DNA of 64,000 bases from Saprospiraceae bacterium. Lineage in GTDB: Bacteria; Bacteroidota; Bacteroidia; Chitinophagales; Saprospiraceae. Positions 17,625-27,278 of this stretch are shown here, in pieces (positions within the stretch are counted from its first letter, which is position 1; every line of letters begins with the position of its first letter). The stretch covers positions 62,001 to 126,000 of the forward strand of contig JADKAS010000033.1 in assembly GCA_016715245.1 (NCBI GenBank), in the 5' to 3' direction. The notes beneath the pieces are model-generated. The model had not been told where the DNA came from and did not search any database. It was given only the letters and a program-made list of their open reading frames with translations. The position numbers and the translations under genes are program-made.

Positions 17625-18969
17625 TACTCACCCCCTTACCCCTCTCTTAAAAAAGAGGGGCGATACATTAGGTTTTACTTCTTACACCGTAGAAATATAG
17701 TAATATTCCCCTTGATTTAAAAGTGGCTAATCCGTTAAAACATATCACAAAAGTTAAGCCATGTGCGTCACCCTTCCATTTTAAGGGAAGGGCCGGGGAT
17801 GGGTATAAACAACTCAATGCGTAGTATTGAAAAAACTAACAACGGCTTGTGGTGTATCGGGGATGGGTATACAACTTTGTACTCACCCCCGCCCCCTCTC
17901 TTGAAATAGAGGGGCGATACGTTTGGTTTTATGTTTTACAGAAGACTATTAGTCTAACCATAAACCCATGAAAAAGAAATATCCAAAAACTTCATATAAC
18001 GCATCCCAAACCGCGGGAGTCACCCTTCCATTTTAAGGGAAGGGCCGAGGATGGGTATAAATAGTTTATACTCACCCCCTTACCCCTCTCTTAAAAAAGA
18101 GGGGCGATACATCAGGTTTCAATTCTTACACCATACAAATATAGTAATATTCCCCTTGATTTAAAAGTGGCTAATCAGTTAAAACATATCACAAAAATTA
18201 AGCCATGTGCGTCACCCTTCCTTTTCAAGGGAAGGGCCGGGGATGGGTATAAACAACTCAATACACAGTATTGAAAAAACTAACTACGGCTTGTGGCGTA
18301 CCGGGGATGGGTATACAACTTTGTACTCACCCCCGCCCCCTCTCTTGAAATAGAGGGGCGATACGTTTGGTTTTATGTTTTACAGAAGACTATTAGTCTA
18401 ACTATAAACCCATGAAAAAGAAATATCCAAAAACTTCATATAACGCATCCCAAACCTTGGGTGTCACCCTTCCTTTTCAAGGGAAGGGCCGGGGATGGGT
18501 ATAAACAACTCAATACACAGTATTGAAAAAACTAACAACGGCTTGTGGCGTACCGGGGATGGGTATACAACTTTGTACTCACCCCCGCCCCCTCTCTTGA
18601 AATAGAGGGGCGATACGTTTGGTTTTATGTTTTACAGAAGACTATTAGTCTAACCATAAACCCATGAAAAAGAAATATCCAAAAACTTCATATAACGCAT
18701 CCCAAACCGCGGGAGTCACCCTTCCATTTTAAGGGAAGGGCCGGGGATGGGTATAAATAGTTTTTACTCACGCCCTTACCCCTCTCTTAATAAAGATGGG
18801 CGATACATAAGGGTTTACTTCTTAAACCGTAGAAATATAGTAATATTCCACTTGATTTAAAAGTGGCTAATCAGTTAAAACATATCACAAAAGTTAAGCC
18901 ATGTGCGTCACCCTTCCTTTTCAAGGGAAGGGCCGGGGATGGGTACAAATAATTCAATGCGCAGCATTG
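17625..18969 (+). repeat. Hairpin-module array 1 (six A-B units)
   Basis: Two modules alternate. Module A (41-42 bp) starts TACTCACCCCC, contains the stem CCCCTCT...AGAGGGG and ends GCGATAC; it begins at 17625, 17880, 18069, 18324, 18576 and 18765. Module B (41 bp) starts GTCACCCTTCC, contains CCCTTCC...GGAAGGG and ends GGGATGGGTATA; it begins at 17767, 18019, 18211, 18463, 18715 and 18907. Two kinds of A-to-B spacer occur, in the order 1,2,1,2,2,1. After some B modules comes a third small stem, CAATGC...GCATTG or a co-varied form, ending at 18969 just before the DUF559 gene. The spacers have no convincing coding content. Not CRISPR: both long and short parts repeat. Confidence 0.93.
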
Positions 18970-18979
18970 AAAAAACAAC

Positions 18980-19366
18980 CTATGTCTTTAGGCTATCCAA
19001 AGATGCCAATAACTCCAAAATCTTTTTTTCTACCTTCTCCCAATCATATATTACTTCGTCATTTGAAAATCTCAAAACCTGATATCCCATAAATTTAATA
19101 TCAAGTTCTCTTTCATCATCATATTCTTTCTGAAGTTCATGTATCCGCCCATCAATTTCAATAACAAGTTTATATTGAAAATTATGGAAATCGGCAAGAT
19201 AATACAACTTATTCCCCATCACTTCTTTGTATTCAATAAGATATTGACGGTTAAATTTTAAGCCATGGAAATTTTTATTCTTCACTTTTCCCCAAAATGC
19301 TTTTTCCGCTATTGTTGGATTTTTACGGTGATCTCTTGCATTTTGTAATGTTTCAAAATATCTCAT
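18980..19366 (-). CDS. DUF559 endonuclease-fold protein, copy 1
   Basis: A 128-residue protein of the DUF559 family (Vsr/PD-(D/E)XK-like nuclease fold). The N-terminus RDHRKNPTIAEKAFW and KFNRQYLIEY are typical; the probable catalytic set is Asp in LADFHN, then Glu and Asp in VIEIDG, with GYQVLRFSNDEV at the end of the domain. I start at ATG 19366; the open frame further upstream reads into repeat sequence. The stop lies 11 bp from the CAATGC...GCATTG hairpin of array 1, and TATACTCACC, the edge of an A module, lies just upstream of the start. Copy 2 at 31150 has the same flanks. Role unknown; nicking or processing of the hairpins is a hypothesis. Confidence 0.88.
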   Translation of the reverse strand: MRYFETLQNARDHRKNPTIAEKAFWGKVKNKNFHGLKFNRQYLIEYKEVMGNKLYYLADFHNFQYKLVIEIDGRIHELQKEYDDERELDIKFMGYQVLRFSNDEVIYDWEKVEKKILELLASLDSLKT

Positions 19367-19431
19367 AATATTTTGTTTTATACTCACCAAAAATTCAGCC
19401 GTGAGCCGTGGTTCGCAGTCCATTCCCTCCT

Positions 19432-19887
19432 TTACTTCTTCAATTCCTTTTCATATATATTTATCCAGTCATTCACACTCATTTTTTGCATTAATTCACC
19501 TATGAGTTTGTAGGGAATGTCATCAATTTTGTTGAAGCGGATACAGCTTTTGCCCATATCCAATTTCTGCTTGGTGTGTTGTGGGTATTCTTTTACAAAC
19601 CAATCCAATAATGCAGGATTTGTATACATTCCCATATGATAAAAATTGATGGATTTTTTTTGTTAAGCAATGCCGGCAAACGGAAGTGGTTCGATGGGTT
19701 TACAATGATAACCTGCAGGATAGATGGTATGGGGAACTACATATCCCAAACCACCATAACTTATGGCCGCTTCAAAACCTTTGGGAAGGTTTTGCACAAT
19801 GACGTCATGTAATTTGTTGAATGGCTCAATTCTGTCTTCCGGAAGATTTGTCAGAATTTCGTTTACGGTGGTACCTTCTGCCTTCAT
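19432..19887 (-). pseudogene. DUF1801 protein gene with an in-frame stop
   Basis: Two pieces in the same frame form one 151-codon DUF1801 (YdhG-like) protein: 19887 to 19663 ends PLPFAGIA, a TAA follows at 19663-19665, and the frame continues QKKSINFYHMGMY to YEKELKK at 19432. Family members usually have Ser at the stop position (IASQK), so TCA to TAA is the likely change. No frameshift is needed. Either a nonsense mutation, a base-call error, or two short products. The function of the family is uncertain. Confidence 0.85.
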
Positions 19888-19899
19888 ATTTTTAAATTT

Positions 19900-20403
19900 T
19901 TAACGGTGCTGGTCAAGTAAAATCATATTTCCATCAGGATCGGTCAGGGTAAGGCTTCCTGGTCCTGTCGTCTTTTCGTCAGCTTCGCTGGTTAAAGCAA
20001 GTCCGCTGCTTTTTAATTGTTTCTGAATTACACGGATATCGTCAAAATTCTCAACGTTGCCGGCATTCTCGTCCCAACCAGGATTAAACGTCAAAATATT
20101 GCCTTCAAACATACCCTGAAAGAGTCCGACGAGTGCATTTCCATTTTTCATAATCAGATATTTATGTTCCATACTTCCTCCAAAGACTTTGAAACCTAAT
20201 TTTTCGTAGAATTCTTTTGATGTCTTTATATCTTTGACATTGAGACTGATGGAAAAGGCTCCTAATTTCATATCGTTCTGTTTTTCTATTTTCACTATTT
20301 CTGCTTTGGCTGCTAATGGTTTTTGAGCAAAAAGCGTGTTGATGAAATGACCGGCGGCAAAAGCGGCGATAAGTCCTGTGATGATTACATATTTTTTTGT
20401 CAT
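19900..20403 (-). CDS. VOC (glyoxalase-fold) family protein with N-terminal signal or anchor
   Basis: A 167-residue protein. Residues 1-26 form a hydrophobic signal or anchor (KYVIITGLIAAFAAGHF). Residues about 48-166 are one VOC half-barrel pair: SISLNVKDIKTSKEFYEKLGFKV, then ALVGLFQGMFEGNILTFNPG and the final LTDPDGNMILLDQ. Metal ligands of true glyoxalase I are not obvious, so activity is unpredicted. It ends 12 bp before the DUF1801 gene on the same strand, a common pairing of small house-cleaning proteins. Confidence 0.85.
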   Translation of the reverse strand: MTKKYVIITGLIAAFAAGHFINTLFAQKPLAAKAEIVKIEKQNDMKLGAFSISLNVKDIKTSKEFYEKLGFKVFGGSMEHKYLIMKNGNALVGLFQGMFEGNILTFNPGWDENAGNVENFDDIRVIQKQLKSSGLALTSEADEKTTGPGSLTLTDPDGNMILLDQHR

Positions 20404-20996
20404 TTTTTATGGTTTAGGTGATGAACAATTCAGGTTTATTAGTTTCATTGGACAAAATATATTTTACAAATTTAACCTATTTTCAATAATAATTCGTCAG
20501 TTCGGGAAATTATTTTATCATTTGGCAAAATGTGAAATTACCGACAAAAGTTGCCGAAATTGGCTTCATTACCTAATGGATTGGGTTGGTTGTGGTAAGA
20601 GTTTGTTTTCCTTCATTCTTATTCTCTGGAGTATTCCATCCTGCAAACGTCCTTGTTTGACGTAAACACTTTATCAGGTATGCTTGTGATAGGCAGACTT
20701 ATTTTTCGTAACAATACAAATAGAAAATTCAGTTTTCTCCTACTTTTAATAATTTCAAAAACTCTTCCCGTTTGTGGCGGTAGTAAGGTTTGTGGTCACA
20801 TGCCACCACGTTTTTTTTTCCTGTTCGTTCTTCTATTCTTTGCAAGCTATACTGCCATATTTTTCAGGATGGTAATTTTGTGCGTCCTTAATATTTTTTT
20901 TGTTTACTATTTTATGCAAGAAACTGCACGTGCTTTATTGAGGTTTGGAAATAGCCAAAATTATCGTAAAGTTGATGACAGTCTGGTTTACCATTA
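20404..20996. other. Intergenic region, possible minus-strand remnant
   Basis: About 590 bases between the VOC gene and the FG-GAP gene. Open frames exist on the plus strand but look hydrophobic and random. On the minus strand around 20880-20750 a short stretch reads EERTGKKNVVACDHKPYYRH and then KREEFLKLL, which looks like real protein but lacks a start and is soon stopped, so a gene fragment is possible. Nothing else is supported. Confidence 0.4.
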
Positions 20997-22469
20997 TTAA
21001 ATTTTTATAATTCTGCCATTGGTGATAATCCGGTTTTTCAATCTAACAATATAATGGTAGATCCCTGAAGGAAAATTTGCCACATTTATTTCATTAATAT
21101 TTTCATTTAATTTATTGTTTTCAACCAATACCCCAAGATTATTATAAAAATCAATTGTTATATTTTTAAAACTTACTTCAGGTAATGTGACAAATAATTT
21201 ATCATAGGCCGGATTAGGGTATATGTTAATTGCCAACTCATTATCCTTAAAATCATTATTTATTTCGTTACTGCCTGAAGTATTACAGGAAAAATCAGTG
21301 GTATTCATGTAAAACATAATTGACCCCAAAGCTGGTATAAAAATATCAGTTTTACAATCGTTGTTAAAATCACCAAAAGCCCAATCATAATCACTTGTAT
21401 AATTACCAGTATAATTCCATAATTTAGTAATATCAGAAAAATTTTCTGATGTTGATTGTTCATAAACTGAAACGGTTCGCCATCCATTATGGTCGATTAT
21501 AAGGTCATTGATATTATCTTCATTCATATCAATGATTTTTATTTCTGCCGGAACATCAAAGGCATCTATGGTTTTATGTTCAAATTTAAGGGTTTTGTTG
21601 GCTTCCTGATAAAAAATATTGATTTGGGGTTTGTTGTTTCCGACAGAACCGGTATTCCCCCCTGAAGTTGCAACAATATCAATCAAACTATCCGAATTTA
21701 CATAACCTACTTCATAGCTACGAAAATCTAAAAGTTTGAATTCTTTTAATATTCCAATTGATTTATTGGTAATCCCATGTATCGGGTCATTTAATAAAAC
21801 ATAAATCGGCGCGTCCCAGAAAAGGTTTGCCAAATAAATAATGTCCATTCTTCCATCATTATTTATGTCTACTAATTCCGGTTCGTAGAGTCCTCCATTA
21901 ATCTCAGGTATTATTTTATGAGGGTTGAAGCTACCGTCACTCTTTTGATATAATATAGTAAATTCCTGATGCGCCCAATCGCTTACAAGAATATCGTTTA
22001 AAGAATCATTATTTATATCTGCGATTGAAACATACTTAACGGAAGCGTAAACTTCATATTCAAAATGTTTTTTAAATTGGTGCAAACTATCCTGAAAAAA
22101 AATTCCAACCTTATTTGAATATCCTAAAATCAGTTCCACAATATTATCGTTGTTTAGATCCACAACATCAATGGTCAGAACATCGGCCAGACTATCATAT
22201 TTAAAAATTTGATGTAAAACAAAATATCCATCTTCTGATTGTAAATAAATTTCCATATTTCTTTTGGTTGCTTCAGGAAAAAAATCAGAAGAGTCCCAAT
22301 CTATCGTCCCAATAATTAAATCATCCGTTCCGTTATTGTCAATATCTGCTGTATTTGTTCTTTGATAAGGAACAAGTGTATCTTTAATGAAACCCTGGAA
22401 AGTGATTTGGGAAAATAATAATCCGGAGGATAGCAGAAAAGAAATTGTTATAAATGTTTTTTTACTCAT
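20997..22469 (-). CDS. Secreted FG-GAP/VCBS-repeat protein with T9SS type A sorting domain
   Basis: A 490-residue exported protein. A signal peptide (ITISFLLSSGLLFSQ, residues about 6-20) is followed by five or more FG-GAP/VCBS-like repeats with calcium-loop motifs DIDNNGTDD, DLNNDNIVE, DINNDSLND, DINNDGRMD and DMNEDNIND, forming a probable beta propeller to about residue 390. Residues about 415-490 are a type IX secretion C-terminal domain (IYPNPAYDKLFV, then FPSGIYHYIVRL). It should be secreted by the T9SS and anchored at or released from the cell surface. Binding partner unknown. Confidence 0.92.
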   Translation of the reverse strand: MSKKTFITISFLLSSGLLFSQITFQGFIKDTLVPYQRTNTADIDNNGTDDLIIGTIDWDSSDFFPEATKRNMEIYLQSEDGYFVLHQIFKYDSLADVLTIDVVDLNNDNIVELILGYSNKVGIFFQDSLHQFKKHFEYEVYASVKYVSIADINNDSLNDILVSDWAHQEFTILYQKSDGSFNPHKIIPEINGGLYEPELVDINNDGRMDIIYLANLFWDAPIYVLLNDPIHGITNKSIGILKEFKLLDFRSYEVGYVNSDSLIDIVATSGGNTGSVGNNKPQINIFYQEANKTLKFEHKTIDAFDVPAEIKIIDMNEDNINDLIIDHNGWRTVSVYEQSTSENFSDITKLWNYTGNYTSDYDWAFGDFNNDCKTDIFIPALGSIMFYMNTTDFSCNTSGSNEINNDFKDNELAINIYPNPAYDKLFVTLPEVSFKNITIDFYNNLGVLVENNKLNENINEINVANFPSGIYHYIVRLKNRIITNGRIIKI

Positions 22470-22678
22470 GTCTTCCCTATTTATCTATTTAGTTTACATC
22501 GTTTATTTGTGTAACTACTTTCTGATAAAATTTTCTTTTCATCTAAAAAATAACATTTACAACAATGTGTTTAAGATTTTCGTAATCCTGATATAAATCC
22601 TCAATTTAATACAAATATACTTTCTGAATCCGGAAATACAAAATTACATTACATCTTTTGCCCAAATATTTAAACTCC

Positions 22679-22903
22679 CTATTCCACCATGGACTCATTC
22701 AATGAAGTTTCCAACTCTTTTTGGCAAAAAAATTCTGCGTCACCGTTTTCAATCTCTTTTATCTCCTTTTGCAAATAATTTTGATTCTCCAAAAAAATTT
22801 GATCTTCATTAATAATCTCCACTTCATCAGAAGTAAATACTCTTAAAGATTTCAGCACTCTTTTCAGCACATCTTCTTTTATATGTAATCGTACGGTCAA
22901 CAT
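22679..22903 (-). CDS. Small antitoxin-like protein without visible toxin
   Basis: A 74-residue acidic protein, MLTVRLHIKEDVLKRVLKSL at the start and LQKEIKEIENGDAEFF later. The layout resembles short type II antitoxin-like proteins of Bacteroidota (a beta strand, then a helix and a KEIENG segment). Normally a RelE/ParE-type toxin lies just downstream. Here the downstream 200 bp holds no such gene, so this would be a solitary antitoxin or a different small regulator. Confidence 0.5.
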   Translation of the reverse strand: MLTVRLHIKEDVLKRVLKSLRVFTSDEVEIINEDQIFLENQNYLQKEIKEIENGDAEFFCQKELETSLNESMVE

Positions 22904-23113
22904 AATATTACATTTATTAGTTAATTACTGTTATTTAGAATAAGAAGTTGGCGACTTCCCTACCCGACTGCGCCATTCAGACCTGGAAGAACTTTACTTT
23001 CTGCCACCACAAAAGTTCATGCAAAGCAGAATGTTCAAATTAACCACAGAACAGCCAATTTATTAAACCCTCTGTTGTGGGTTTTTATGTCAGTATGTAT
23101 GATGAAAAATTTA

Positions 23114-24418
23114 TTATCTTTTCTGTAATATTTTTATCATCAAGTAAATAAGAGAAAAAACAAGAATAAAAACAACAACTCCAATGTGTTCTTGTTTCGC
23201 TAAGTTTGAAAGAAGCCATACAATAATACATACAGCAAATATGGGAATGGTAAATCCTCCCGGCACCTTAAAAGTTTTTTCAGGTAAAAGTGAACCACTT
23301 TTTCTAAGTTTTAAAGTGGCGAGTACCGCTCCAAAATAAATGATGAGTGAGGAAGCACTTGCAATGATAGCAAGCTGTTTAAACGCTCCGAAAATTGCCA
23401 ATAAAAGCCCTAAGGATGAATAAAAAATTACAGCAACATACGGGGTAGAAAATCTTGGGTGTATTTTGGATAAAACTTTTGGCATCAACCCGTCTCTGGC
23501 ACCTGCAAAAAGTATTCGGGGTACAGATAATATCTCACCACCCAGAAAACCAAGCATAGATATAGCTGCAGCTGCAGTTATCAATATTATACCGCTTTTG
23601 CCAAAAACTATATCTGCTACTGCCGCTAAAGGTGCATCTTTATGTGCTTCAATCGTTGCTCCAAGCACACCTTGGGTAATTAATTGAATCGCCAGATATA
23701 TGATCAGCACACCACTGATCCCCAAAAATATGCCCAAAGGCACTGTTTTTTTTGCATTCTTTAACTCGCCTCCGTTACTGAGTGGTGCTTCAAATCCCAT
23801 AAAGGCAAAAAACAAAAGAAGTGATGCTGAACCTACATTACTGATTGTTGGGGTAATTGTCCAGTTCAAATTTTCTTTTGATATAAAACTTGCGCTTGCG
23901 ATTACTAATATCAATAACGGAATTACTTTTCCAAAAGCTGTGAATTCAATAAAACGAATACCATTTTTTACACTACGGATATTTAGAAATGCAAGTCCTC
24001 CAAAAATTATACTAAAGAAAACGATTCTCACGATTTCATGGCTAATCGCAGGAATAAAATATTTCAAAATATCTGCTAAAGCATTAGCTACTGCCGCATC
24101 AGATATTACACATGCACCGAACCAATATATGTTATTAGCTAAAAAACCTGCATAAGGACCAAATGCAGTTTCGATATATTCATAAACACCTCCGCTGGAA
24201 GTAGTTTTGCTTCCTAATTCAGCGAAACACATCGCAATTAAAAATATAAGTGCCCCGCAAACAAGGTAAGTAATGATGGCAGCTGCTCCTAGTTTTACAG
24301 AAATAAGTGCAGGAATTACAAAAATGCCTGTGCCGATAGTTTGGTTGATTATAGCCAAAGTGAGCGACCGCACTCCGATTTCTCGTTTAAGATGTTCTCT
24401 TGTTGGAATTGAAGTCAT
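23114..24418 (-). CDS. APC-family amino acid permease
   Basis: A 434-residue inner-membrane transporter with about 12 helices. It starts MTSIPTREHLKREIGVRSL, with the APC signature in helix 1 (INQTIGTGIFVIPAL) and the conserved helix 6 region (LLFFAFMGFEAPLSNGGE). Substrate probably an amino acid, carried with a proton, by family analogy; the specific substrate cannot be read. The frame is open 126 bp further upstream, but ATG 24418 matches the usual family start. Confidence 0.92.
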   Translation of the reverse strand: MTSIPTREHLKREIGVRSLTLAIINQTIGTGIFVIPALISVKLGAAAIITYLVCGALIFLIAMCFAELGSKTTSSGGVYEYIETAFGPYAGFLANNIYWFGACVISDAAVANALADILKYFIPAISHEIVRIVFFSIIFGGLAFLNIRSVKNGIRFIEFTAFGKVIPLLILVIASASFISKENLNWTITPTISNVGSASLLLFFAFMGFEAPLSNGGELKNAKKTVPLGIFLGISGVLIIYLAIQLITQGVLGATIEAHKDAPLAAVADIVFGKSGIILITAAAAISMLGFLGGEILSVPRILFAGARDGLMPKVLSKIHPRFSTPYVAVIFYSSLGLLLAIFGAFKQLAIIASASSLIIYFGAVLATLKLRKSGSLLPEKTFKVPGGFTIPIFAVCIIVWLLSNLAKQEHIGVVVFILVFSLIYLMIKILQKR

Positions 24419-24896
24419 ATTATATTTTACTATGGTTATCAAACTAAAGACTGTCAATACATGACGCATAATCGAGTCACACCGGGGAATTGCAGACCTG
24501 CGTTCATACACAACCGTATACCGCCAAATGCGCAAGCACTTCATGTTTGTACATCACAAAGATAATATACCTATGGATATACCCATCTACAGTGTTCAAA
24601 TAAATCTGGCAGCTCTTAGTATTGGGGAGTGTTATATAGTATTAATATTAAAAATGGTGTTTTCATTTTAGTAGAATTATGTGGGAGAATTAAGTTGTTT
24701 ACTAAATTATTTTTTTGGAATGTTTATGAATGCCATAAATGACATTACAAATATAGGTTATTTTGGGGAAATAAGGAATTGGAGGGGAAGGTTTGGGGAG
24801 GTTTATTTGGGGAGGAAGGTGTGGTTTAGAGTTTAACGTCTGCGACATCCGTCGTGCTGACGAAGGAAGCATGATCGTGATCGTCGCTTGTTATAG
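24419..24896. other. Intergenic region with G-rich tract
   Basis: About 480 bases with no gene. The plus strand has four GGGG runs (24765, 24784, 24795, 24809) within 48 bp, plus GGAGGAAGG just after, giving a possible G-quadruplex. The rest is AT-rich and unremarkable. Confidence 0.55.
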
Positions 24897-25277
24897 TCAG
24901 TTTGCTTTATTCTTGCGTTGAATTCTATAAAAAAAATACCTATCAAAATCATTTCCTAAGTTATAATTAGAATCATAATCAATACATTCTATAATATATT
25001 CATCATTTATTTTATTTGCAATCACTTTTGTTTCCTTAGTTTGAACAACAACAGGCATATCATCTCTGTCGATCTTAATATTTTTATATACATCAGCTTT
25101 CTTTGCAAATAATTCATCCTTAACCCTTTCTTCATCTATAGTTACAATTTTAGTTAACTTTAGTAAGTTTTTGTCTTTTAGAACCTTCATTGATTCTATT
25201 CCTGTAATTGTATCCGACATATTTTGAAGTTTTACCTCTTTAGTATAATCAATTACATCAGAATATAGCACGTCCAT
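24897..25277 (-). CDS. Hypothetical protein
   Basis: A 126-residue charged soluble protein, MDVLYSDVIDYTKEVKLQ to FYRIQRKNKAN, not recognised. It has no signal and no motif. It lies about 80 bp downstream of the small exported protein at 25361 on the same strand and may share its transcript. The start is uncertain: the frame may have lost an upstream part, because the first residues do not look like a typical N-terminus. Confidence 0.45.
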   Translation of the reverse strand: MDVLYSDVIDYTKEVKLQNMSDTITGIESMKVLKDKNLLKLTKIVTIDEERVKDELFAKKADVYKNIKIDRDDMPVVVQTKETKVIANKINDEYIIECIDYDSNYNLGNDFDRYFFYRIQRKNKAN

Positions 25278-25360
25278 TATAATTTGTAAATACTCCTCAA
25301 AATATAAGCCGAATACAAATTCCTGGTTATGTAATAATTGCTTATACTCTCCAAGAGATT

Positions 25361-25729
25361 CTATTTTTCGAATTGTTTATAAAGAACGTCGCTTTTCAGT
25401 ACCTTTGTAATTTCAGTCGTATCAACTAACAGTTTCAACCTATTATTTGACGTTACTTCAAAAACAAATGTTAGACTAGTAAGAGTCTCTTTAGTCCAAA
25501 ATTGGTTATTATTAATATCAATTAGACTACATTTAAAAACTCTTTCAGAAATACGACCTAAGTTGATTTCATAATTACAAAGATCAGGTCCTGAATCATT
25601 TATTACAATTTTCTGAACATTAAAGATTGCGTTGCTATTATTGGATAGATTTAAATTCTCTCCTTTATTTTGGGAATTAAGGTTGAGAATAAACATTAAT
25701 TTTATGAGTACAAATAATATTATTTTCAT
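25361..25729 (-). CDS. Small exported hypothetical protein
   Basis: A 122-residue protein with a signal peptide (MKIILFVLIKLMFILNLNSQ) and a beta-rich mature part with two Cys (DLCNYEIN and VFKCSLID) that could form a disulfide. Unknown family; probably periplasmic or secreted. Same strand as the following hypothetical. Confidence 0.55.
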   Translation of the reverse strand: MKIILFVLIKLMFILNLNSQNKGENLNLSNNSNAIFNVQKIVINDSGPDLCNYEINLGRISERVFKCSLIDINNNQFWTKETLTSLTFVFEVTSNNRLKLLVDTTEITKVLKSDVLYKQFEK

Positions 25730-26121
25730 ATTTCAAAATTGACTATAACGTTTAAGTAATGTATCCGATATTTGGGACATAAAGATATATCAGTTAATTT
25801 AAAGTAGCAAGTGTAAAACTGAATTTGTTGTTAAGAGATTTTGGAAAGCCCAAATATCTGATACATGAAGTTGGACGAACCCGTGAAAATATCTATGGCA
25901 TTTTGAAAGAGGATTCCAATCATTCTGACTTCGTAAATAAGATTGAACTCTATGGTTCTTAGTGTATAATCCTTGAAATTGAGTAAAATCACGTTTGAAT
26001 ATATAATATATTTTAACAGAACAAAATCAGATTCTTGATGGCGATTCTGTATGGACATGAGGGTATTGGGGCAAAAGTTTGCCAGATGTATTAGATTATT
26101 ATGAAGCGTTATTTTCATCAG
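25730..26121. other. Region between hypothetical genes and the IS91 relic
   Basis: About 390 bases. The minus strand has an open frame (25831-26118, 95 codons) beginning 3 bp after the transposase relic, but its composition is unlike a conserved protein and I do not support it as a gene. No inverted repeats were recognised that would mark the element's end. Confidence 0.4.
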
Positions 26122-27278
26122 TTAGTTTTTATTAAAATGATTAGGATCGCTTCTTGCTTTAGGTAGTATTTCTGATGTTGATGATTTGACCTTGAGGCAT
26201 TGCTGGCATACATTCAAATGAATATCAAAGCGCTCGACAAAATAAGAAAGGATGTCGAAGACTTGCTTGGGATTCCTTGTGGCATTCAAGCATTGCAGAA
26301 TAATTTGAAGAATATGGTTTTTGACTTTGTTGCTCAGAAATCCAAAATGCCGGATTTTCATGAAGTGATCCGGTAGGATGTGCTGCAAAAACCGGTCAGT
26401 AAAATCTTCCAGGGATAAGGTCATAATTTTTTCTCTCTTATCCCTGTAGTCCAAATAAGAAAAGATACCTGACTGTCGGAGAGAGTTATAATCCTGGAAT
26501 TGGTTATGGCTACCCGATGCGAATATCTTCCCAGATATTGAATAACGTGGTCCGGGTTTTGAAACGGCGGCTGAATATTGACATTAAAAACCTTGTCTTT
26601 CAACTCGTTTTGAAGTGTGATGTACTGGTCTTTAAACCTGATCAATTGGTGAGTGTTTTGAAGGGCATGAAACATGTTCAGGTAAACTTCTTTAAATTGA
26701 ACTGTTAATTTTTCAATCGAACACAATAAGCGAGTATCTCCAGGGGTGAGCCATTTGCCTTGTTTGTTATCGAATACTCCGGAAGGAATAATGCAGTGAA
26801 GGTGTGGGTGTAAACTCAGGTTTTGCCCCCAGCTGTGTAACACGGCTATCATGGCTGGCATGACATCCTTGTTATACCGTTGTTTAACCACGATGCTCAA
26901 GGCTTTCCAAGCGGCCTTAAACAAGAGGTCATACATTTGTCCGCCGTGCGACAAGTACAGGTTGTTTAACTCGTGAGGTACGGTGAAAATAACATGAAAA
27001 TAACTCACCGGCAACAAGTCCGGTTACGATCCGGTATCCATTGTTCCCGTTTTGAAAACTGGCACTTGGGACAATGTCTGTTCTTCCCAGGAATTGTATG
27101 ATATCCGGACATCCCCACATGAATGACAAGTGAGTTTATGACCGCCCAGCCTGGCCGTCCTGCACTCCATGATATCCTTGGCTACTTTATATGCACGAAA
27201 GGAAAGATTCTTTCCTGATTTATATTTGCCAAATCCTCGTCTGAATACCTCGCCTACCTCATTGACACCTCGTTCCAT
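26122..27278 (-). pseudogene. IS91-family transposase, multiply frameshifted
   Basis: Three overlapping fragments of one HUH-type (IS91) transposase on the minus strand. The N-terminal piece (27278 to about 27080) has MERGVNEVGEVFRRGFGKY and CHSCGDVRISYNS of the zinc-finger region. A middle phase reads NRHCPKCQFSKREQW. The piece ending at 26421 has LLPVSYFHVIFTVPHELN and the HUH-like LHPHLHCIIPSG. The last piece (26454 to 26122) has TLSLEDFTDRFLQHILPDHF. At least three indels separate them. Its ATG lies inside the end of the integrase frame, so the two were translationally coupled when intact. Confidence 0.88.

Noticed and set aside
17625..18969. CRISPR array
   Set aside because: Both the short modules and the long intervals repeat, there are no unique spacers of fixed length, and no cas gene is near.
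20653..21000. Plus-strand open frame between the VOC and FG-GAP genes
   Set aside because: Hydrophobic, random-looking, and opposite to what look like minus-strand fragments.
25831..26118. 95-codon minus-strand gene after the IS91 relic
   Set aside because: No conserved pattern, no promoter, and it directly follows decayed sequence.
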